64,000 bases of DNA from CALCKW01 sp033852095 (lineage in GTDB: Bacteria > Pseudomonadota > Gammaproteobacteria > CALCKW01), in the NCBI GenBank assembly GCA_033852095.1, contig JAWSVD010000097.1:1-64000 (forward strand), written 5' to 3'. Within the stretch, counting starts at the first letter, position 1, and the number at the start of each line of letters is the position of its first letter. Shown here one piece after another: positions 59,415-64,000 of this stretch. The translations under genes were made by a program, and so were the position numbers. Below the pieces are notes generated by a model. The model ran no database searches, was not told where the DNA came from, and saw only the letters and a list, made by a program, of their open reading frames with translations.

Positions 59415-62410
59415 TAGAGCAGCCCTTCAGACTGGCCACGGGCGGCCTTGTCGACCGCGCGCAAGCGATAGACTTCGTCTACAACGGGACTTATTACAAG
59501 GGCTATCAGGGGGACAGTTTGGCTTCGGCGCTGCTGGCCAATGGTGAGCGGGTGCTGGCGCGCAGCTTTAAATACCACCGGCCGCGAGGGGTGTTCAGTG
59601 CCGGGCCCGAAGAGCCCAGCGCTTTGTTGACGGTTGGTTGGGGGACGCGGCGTGAGCCCAACGCCTTGGCGACCCTGCAGCCGCTGTACGACGGACTGGT
59701 CGCCAGCAGTCAAAACTGCTGGCCCTCGCCGCGCTTTGATCTGGGCGCGGTGAACTCTTGGTTTGCGCCCTTGCTGAGCGCGGGTTTTTACTACAAGACC
59801 TTTATGTGGCCAGGTCATTCGGCCTGGATGCGATTTGAAAAAATCATCCGCAAAGCCGCGGGCATGGGCGAGGCGAGCCGTGCGCCCGACCCCGATATCT
59901 ACCGCAAGAGCCACGCCTTTTGTGATGTCTTGGTGGTGGGGGCGGGGCCCGCTGGTTTGATGGCCGCCGAGGCGGCGGCCGACACGGGCGCGCGTGTCTG
60001 GCTGGTGGATGAACAGCCGCGATTGGGCGGGCAGTTGAATCGTGAGACAGAGCTCATCGATGGCTTGGATGGCCATGATTGGGCGGCGCGGCGAGTGGCG
60101 CGCCTGCAGAAAAACGACGCGGTGACGGTATTGGCAAATACCACCGTATTTGCCGCCTACGACAACATGAGCTTTGGGCTGGTGGAGCGCTGCGGTGTGT
60201 TGCAGCACAAGCCGGAGACCCGTCAGCGCCTGTGGATGCTGCGTGCTTCGCGGGTAATATATGCCACGGGTGCCATCGAGCGTCCGCTGCTGTTCGCTGA
60301 CAATGATCGCCCCGGTGTGATGCAGGCCAACGCGGTGCGCAGCTACAACAACCAATACGGCGTGAGCTGTGGTCACCGCACCTTGCTCTACACCAACAAC
60401 GACAGCGCCTACCAGACAGCGGTCGATTTATGCAGCAGTGGCCAGGCCGTTGTGGGGGTGGTGGATGTGCGTGCGCAGATCAACCCCGATCTAGCGCAGC
60501 AGATGCATGAGCTGGGCGTGCCAGTTAAACTGGCCACAGCCGTGCAGCGCGCCAAGGGACGCCAAGTGGTTGCGGGAGCTGAGCTGATTGCTCTGGACGG
60601 TTCCGGTGCTGCAGTGTCGACGGTGGATTGCGATTGCATCGCGGTTTCGGGCGGTTGGTCGCCGAATGTGCAGCTGCACAGTATGGTGGCGGGCATGCCA
60701 GGGTTTGATGCGGATCTGGTGGCGATGTTGTCCCGACAGCTGCCCGCTGCGTACCAGAGTGTTGGCGCCTGCAGTGGCAGCTACTGCTTGCAAGCCTGTT
60801 TAGAGCAGGGCGCGCTGGCGGGCGCAAGTGCGGGGGATTCTCTGGGCTTTAGTGGGCAGGCGGCCGCGGGCTTTAGTGGCCAGCCAGCCGCCGTGCCCAT
60901 GGCAGGCAAGCACACGTTGAGTGCGGTGGAAGCATTCTGGCAACCACCGAGCGCCAAGGGCAAGCAGTTTGTGGATCTGCAGCACGATGTCTGCCGTTCG
61001 GATATCGCGCAGGCGCACAGTGAGGGTTTTCAATCGGTGGAACACCTCAAGCGCTACACCACCCTGGGCATGGCAGGTGATCAGGGCCGCAGCAGCAACC
61101 TCAATGCGCTCGCCTTGATGGCCGAGCACCGCGGGGTTGAGATATCCGCCGTCGGCAGCACCAGCAGCCGACCGCCCGTGTCGCCGGTTGCGCTGGGGGT
61201 GTTCGGCGGGCTCGAACGGGGCCAGCACTTCAGGCCCTATAGGCGCTCACCGATGCAAGCATGGCATGACGCGCGCGGCGCCGTGTTGCAAGAGGCGGGG
61301 CTGTGGCGCCGCCCGCAGTATTATCCCATCGGCGGCGAAAGCCTCGAAGAGGCCTACCGGCGCGAGGCTGCACACGTGCGCCAGAAGGTGGGCATTGTGG
61401 ACGTCAGCTCGCTCGGGAAAATTCAAATCAACGGCCCGGACAGCGCGGAATTTTTGCACCGCGTGTACGTCAATAATTGGCTGAAGCTGCCAGTGGGAAA
61501 GGCCCGCTATGGAGTGATGCTGCGCGAAGACGGCATGGTGCTGGACGACGGCACCACCTCGCGCTGGGGCGAGCACGACTACTTGATGACCACCACCACG
61601 GCAAATGCCGGCGCCGTCATGCTGCATCTGGAGCATCTGCTGCAAGTTGTGTGGCCCGATCTGCGGGTGCGCATCAGCTCCGTGACGGAGCAGTGGGCAG
61701 GCATGGCGGTGGCTGGCCCCAACAGCCGTGAACTATTGCAAGCGTGCGTCACCGGGCTGGACCTGAGCAATGAGAGTTTTCCCTTTATGGCGGTTGCCGA
61801 GGCGCAGATCGGCGAAGTGCCTGTGCGCTTGCTGCGCATCAGCTTCTCCGGCGAGCTCGCCTACGAGGTGTATGCGCCGGCCAACCACGGGCAGAGCGTG
61901 TGGGAGGCGATAATGCGTGCGGGGGAGATCCACGACATCATGCCCTACGGCACGGAGGCCTTGGGGGCGCTGCGCATCGAGAAGGGCCACGTGACCGGTA
62001 ACGAGCTCGATGGCCGCACAACGCTGGGCGATGTGGGCATGGCGGCCATGGCCAATCAGAACAAAGATTTCATAGGCCGGATGTTGATGCGGCGCGAGGG
62101 TTTGGTGGCGACAGATCGGCCGGTGCTCAGTGGCTTTAAATCAGTTGATCCATCCGAGCCGCTGCAAGCGGGGGCTATTTTGTTGCGCGGTGCGGAGGCC
62201 GAAGTGGAGGCGGAAAAGCTGGGTCACATCAGCTCAGTGACATTCAGTCCGGCCCTGGGCCAGCACATTGCGCTGGGCTTCTTGCAGCAGGCCAGGCAGC
62301 GCACGGGTGATCGACTCTACGCTGTCTACCCGCTGCGAGATCACGCCGTCGAGGTGGAGGTCTGCGAACCGTGTTTTCTGGACCCTGAAGGAGGGCGTAC
62401 ACGTGCTTAA
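59411..62410 (+). CDS. soxA: Sarcosine oxidase alpha subunit
   Basis: 999 residues from the ATG at 59411, overlapping soxD by ATGA; the longer frame from 59297 runs through soxD. The N-terminus has FVYNGTYYKGYQGDSLASALLANGERVLARSFKYHRPRGVFSAG, a ferredoxin-like opening. The NAD-binding Rossmann motif is CDVLVVGAGPAGLMAAEAAADTGARVWLVDEQPRLGGQLN near residue 170. The last 400 residues are a GcvT-like tetrahydrofolate domain (KVGIVDVSSLGKIQINGPDSAEFLHRVYVNNW and VTGNELDGRTTLGDVGM), which collects the formaldehyde as methylene-THF. No glyA, purU or folD is adjacent. Confidence 0.94.
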   Translation: MIEQPFRLATGGLVDRAQAIDFVYNGTYYKGYQGDSLASALLANGERVLARSFKYHRPRGVFSAGPEEPSALLTVGWGTRREPNALATLQPLYDGLVASSQNCWPSPRFDLGAVNSWFAPLLSAGFYYKTFMWPGHSAWMRFEKIIRKAAGMGEASRAPDPDIYRKSHAFCDVLVVGAGPAGLMAAEAAADTGARVWLVDEQPRLGGQLNRETELIDGLDGHDWAARRVARLQKNDAVTVLANTTVFAAYDNMSFGLVERCGVLQHKPETRQRLWMLRASRVIYATGAIERPLLFADNDRPGVMQANAVRSYNNQYGVSCGHRTLLYTNNDSAYQTAVDLCSSGQAVVGVVDVRAQINPDLAQQMHELGVPVKLATAVQRAKGRQVVAGAELIALDGSGAAVSTVDCDCIAVSGGWSPNVQLHSMVAGMPGFDADLVAMLSRQLPAAYQSVGACSGSYCLQACLEQGALAGASAGDSLGFSGQAAAGFSGQPAAVPMAGKHTLSAVEAFWQPPSAKGKQFVDLQHDVCRSDIAQAHSEGFQSVEHLKRYTTLGMAGDQGRSSNLNALALMAEHRGVEISAVGSTSSRPPVSPVALGVFGGLERGQHFRPYRRSPMQAWHDARGAVLQEAGLWRRPQYYPIGGESLEEAYRREAAHVRQKVGIVDVSSLGKIQINGPDSAEFLHRVYVNNWLKLPVGKARYGVMLREDGMVLDDGTTSRWGEHDYLMTTTTANAGAVMLHLEHLLQVVWPDLRVRISSVTEQWAGMAVAGPNSRELLQACVTGLDLSNESFPFMAVAEAQIGEVPVRLLRISFSGELAYEVYAPANHGQSVWEAIMRAGEIHDIMPYGTEALGALRIEKGHVTGNELDGRTTLGDVGMAAMANQNKDFIGRMLMRREGLVATDRPVLSGFKSVDPSEPLQAGAILLRGAEAEVEAEKLGHISSVTFSPALGQHIALGFLQQARQRTGDRLYAVYPLRDHAVEVEVCEPCFLDPEGGRTRA

Positions 62411-62987
62411 ATCTTATTCTGCATTGGCCGCTGTGCCCGCTGTTTGGACCGGCGCTGCGGTGCATCTTTCCGAGTTGGCGGGTCTTTCCATCTGGCAGCT
62501 TGACGCCTGGCAGCACAGCGAACGGCAGGTCTGCGAATTGTTGGCTGATATCACGGGCTTGGATGTTGCTGTCGGTGCTTCAGCGGTGTCGGCAGACGGT
62601 GTGCGTGTGCTCTGGGCAGGCCCGGCGCGTTACTGGTTGGTGTGCAGCGAGGGCCACGCCAAAGCGTATGCGCTGCGCGCAGCGCTCGATGTTACACACG
62701 GCAGCATGAATGACATCAGCGACAGCCGCTGCGTTATTTCGCTGCGCGGCCCAGCTGCAGAAGCCTTGTTACAAGGGGGGGTGGCGGTTGATTTGCATCC
62801 TGGCAGTTATGCTGTGCAGCAAGTCCTGTTGACGGCTCTGGGTCAGCACACGCCGATCACTTTGCAGCGCGTGGATCATGAGATCTTTGAGCTCTATGTC
62901 TACCGCAGCTACGCCCAGCACACGCTGGAGTGGTTAATTGCCAGTGCCGAGCCCTTTGGTGTCAGCTGGCAGACCCAAGGAATGTAG
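62403..62987 (+). CDS. soxG: Sarcosine oxidase gamma subunit
   Basis: 194 residues from a GTG at 62403, overlapping the soxA end by eight bases. Recognised from position and from the GcvT-like folds LSIWQLDAWQHSERQVCELLADITGLDVAV, VLWAGPARYWLVCSEGHAKAYALRAAL and ISDSRCVISLRGPAAEALLQGGVAVDLHPG, which match SoxG. Needed for the assembled heterotetramer. Last gene of soxBDAG; convergent with the TraB-like gene, 11 bases between stops. Confidence 0.9.
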   Translation: MLKSYSALAAVPAVWTGAAVHLSELAGLSIWQLDAWQHSERQVCELLADITGLDVAVGASAVSADGVRVLWAGPARYWLVCSEGHAKAYALRAALDVTHGSMNDISDSRCVISLRGPAAEALLQGGVAVDLHPGSYAVQQVLLTALGQHTPITLQRVDHEIFELYVYRSYAQHTLEWLIASAEPFGVSWQTQGM

Positions 62988-62998
62988 CCGGGCCTGCT

Positions 62999-63868
62999 TT
63001 ACATCTGCTCCACGGTGTAACCCAGGCCTTCGAGTTGGTTGAGCAGGCCATCGGCCCCCACGAGATGTGCCGCACCCACCAAGACAAGCTCGGTGTCTTG
63101 GCTTTCCAGCATGTCGATAAATTTCGGCAGCCAGGCGAGGTTTCGATCCACCAGCAAGCTCTGGTAGATGCCGGGGAAATCCTCGACCAAGGACGACAGG
63201 GTGATGTCGTTCAGTGTCTCGGCGTGGCCGCCGCGCCAGGCGGCTTTCATGTTGTGCAATAGCTCGGGCAGTGCCTCGAGCTCTTGCAGAGTTTTGCGGA
63301 TGAAAGTGTCTTCTTGGCCCGTGCCCATCGCCGCTATTTTGTGGATCTGGCTGCTCGCTGTCTCCAGCTCACCGATCGATTTGTTGTCGCGCGTGGCGCG
63401 AGAGCTGAAGTATTGATCCACACCGACACCCGCGAGCCCGAGGCGCCGCAGCTCGAGCATGGTCATGGTGATCGACAGCATGCCTGGCTTGTATTTTCTC
63501 AGGCTCTGCAGGGGCACCCCGCGGCTGTGCAGATAGTCCTGCAGCTGCTGCTCCGTGTCGGCGCGCAGAAACTGCTCGATGTGCTCGCCTCTCTGATACA
63601 TCAGATGCGGTAACATGCGCTGCATAAAAGCGGGGTTTTGCAAGGTGGAAAGATCTGTCTCAAACACCACGGTACTGGCATTTTTGTAAGCCTGGTCAAA
63701 GGCGAGGGGCAGGGGGTAGTCGGCGTCGCTGAGCACGTGAATCGTACCGCCCAAGTAGAGCATTTTTTCACCCGAAGACACCTTCCAGACCGGCGCCTTT
63801 GCTGCGGCAGCAGCCGGCAGCAGCAGGCTTGCCATGACCATCAATAATCGGGCGCTTTTTTGCAGCAT
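62999..63868 (-). CDS. TraB/GumN family protein, exported
   Basis: 289 residues with a signal peptide (SARLLMVMASLLLPAAAAA). The TraB/GumN (PrgY) family features are present: VWKVSSGEKMLYLGGTIHVLSDADYPLPLAFDQAYKNASTVVFETDLS with the GGTIH box near the N-terminus, and TELVLVGAAHLVGADGLLNQLEGLGYTVEQ at the C-terminus with the second conserved His. The two His and acidic residues suggest a metalloprotease-like site, as proposed for the family. Periplasmic or surface; substrate unknown. The start lies 132 bases from the right edge of the window; the bases beyond it show no gene. Confidence 0.88.
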   Translation of the reverse strand: MLQKSARLLMVMASLLLPAAAAAKAPVWKVSSGEKMLYLGGTIHVLSDADYPLPLAFDQAYKNASTVVFETDLSTLQNPAFMQRMLPHLMYQRGEHIEQFLRADTEQQLQDYLHSRGVPLQSLRKYKPGMLSITMTMLELRRLGLAGVGVDQYFSSRATRDNKSIGELETASSQIHKIAAMGTGQEDTFIRKTLQELEALPELLHNMKAAWRGGHAETLNDITLSSLVEDFPGIYQSLLVDRNLAWLPKFIDMLESQDTELVLVGAAHLVGADGLLNQLEGLGYTVEQM

Positions 63869-64000
63869 TGTTGTTTTCCAGTGGCGGGTGCTAATCGTAC
63901 CTAGAGTATGTCGGCGCTGCAGTTCTGGGCTGAACGATTTGAGTGTCTAAGTTTGGTGTAGGAATGACAATCTTGTGAGTTCCGCAGCAGTGCCGTGTTC

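Overview
The window is one contiguous piece of a GC-rich gammaproteobacterial chromosome. The evidence is the set and order of housekeeping genes: purM-purN followed by a DUF3108 gene, DUF2066 next to hda, wrbA-DUF2069, holD-rimI, ilvI-ilvH-pssA and pckA. A TAXI-type TRAP transporter, agmatine/putrescine use and heterotetrameric sarcosine oxidase suggest a free-living, probably marine, heterotroph. Placement near Pseudomonadales/Cellvibrionales is an inference from gene content only. I saw no tRNA, rRNA, CRISPR array, insertion sequence or prophage.

Layout. 1-5170 (minus): a TRAP-associated universal stress protein (cut by the window edge), a fused TRAP permease, a TAXI solute-binding protein and an RpiR regulator, with a strong terminator between binding protein and permease. 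5297-7531 (plus): a glutathione transferase and a secreted S1 serine protease with a PA domain inserted in its catalytic domain and a GlyGly-CTERM tail. 7694-19913: a polyamine locus with a divergent GntR regulator, two glutamine-synthetase-like ligases, a four-gene ABC importer, an agmatinase-family enzyme, an aminotransferase, an FAD oxidase and a glutamine amidotransferase. 20098-29418: a soluble chemoreceptor, purMN, DUF3108, DUF2066, hda, DUF2069, wrbA and an orphan GspE/PulE ATPase. 29615-32498: three unrecognised genes.

33023-45141 is the most unusual region: a compact hybrid NRPS-PKS operon of three tightly packed genes. The first encodes A-PCP-KS-AT-ACP-aminotransferase with a remnant of a condensation domain in front. 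The second encodes C-A-PCP fused to an alpha/beta-hydrolase domain whose nucleophile position is Arg. The third is a free-standing alpha/beta hydrolase with Cys at that position. A strong terminator closes the operon. Read collinearly, the line would extend an amino acid by one malonate unit, transaminate the beta-keto group and add a second, probably glycine-like, residue. No conventional thioesterase or reductase domain is present.

45270-52204: a NYN-domain protein, a stretch with the look of a structured RNA, an FKBP isomerase, a CopD-like membrane protein, an ecotin-family inhibitor without signal peptide, pckA behind a long leader, an M48 protease with TPR-like tail and a TusA-like protein. 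52382-56685: ilvI-ilvH, pssA, a holD-like gene and rimI. 56859-62987: a class II aldolase-like gene and soxBDAG. 62999-63868 (minus): a TraB/GumN-family lipoprotein-like or secreted protein.
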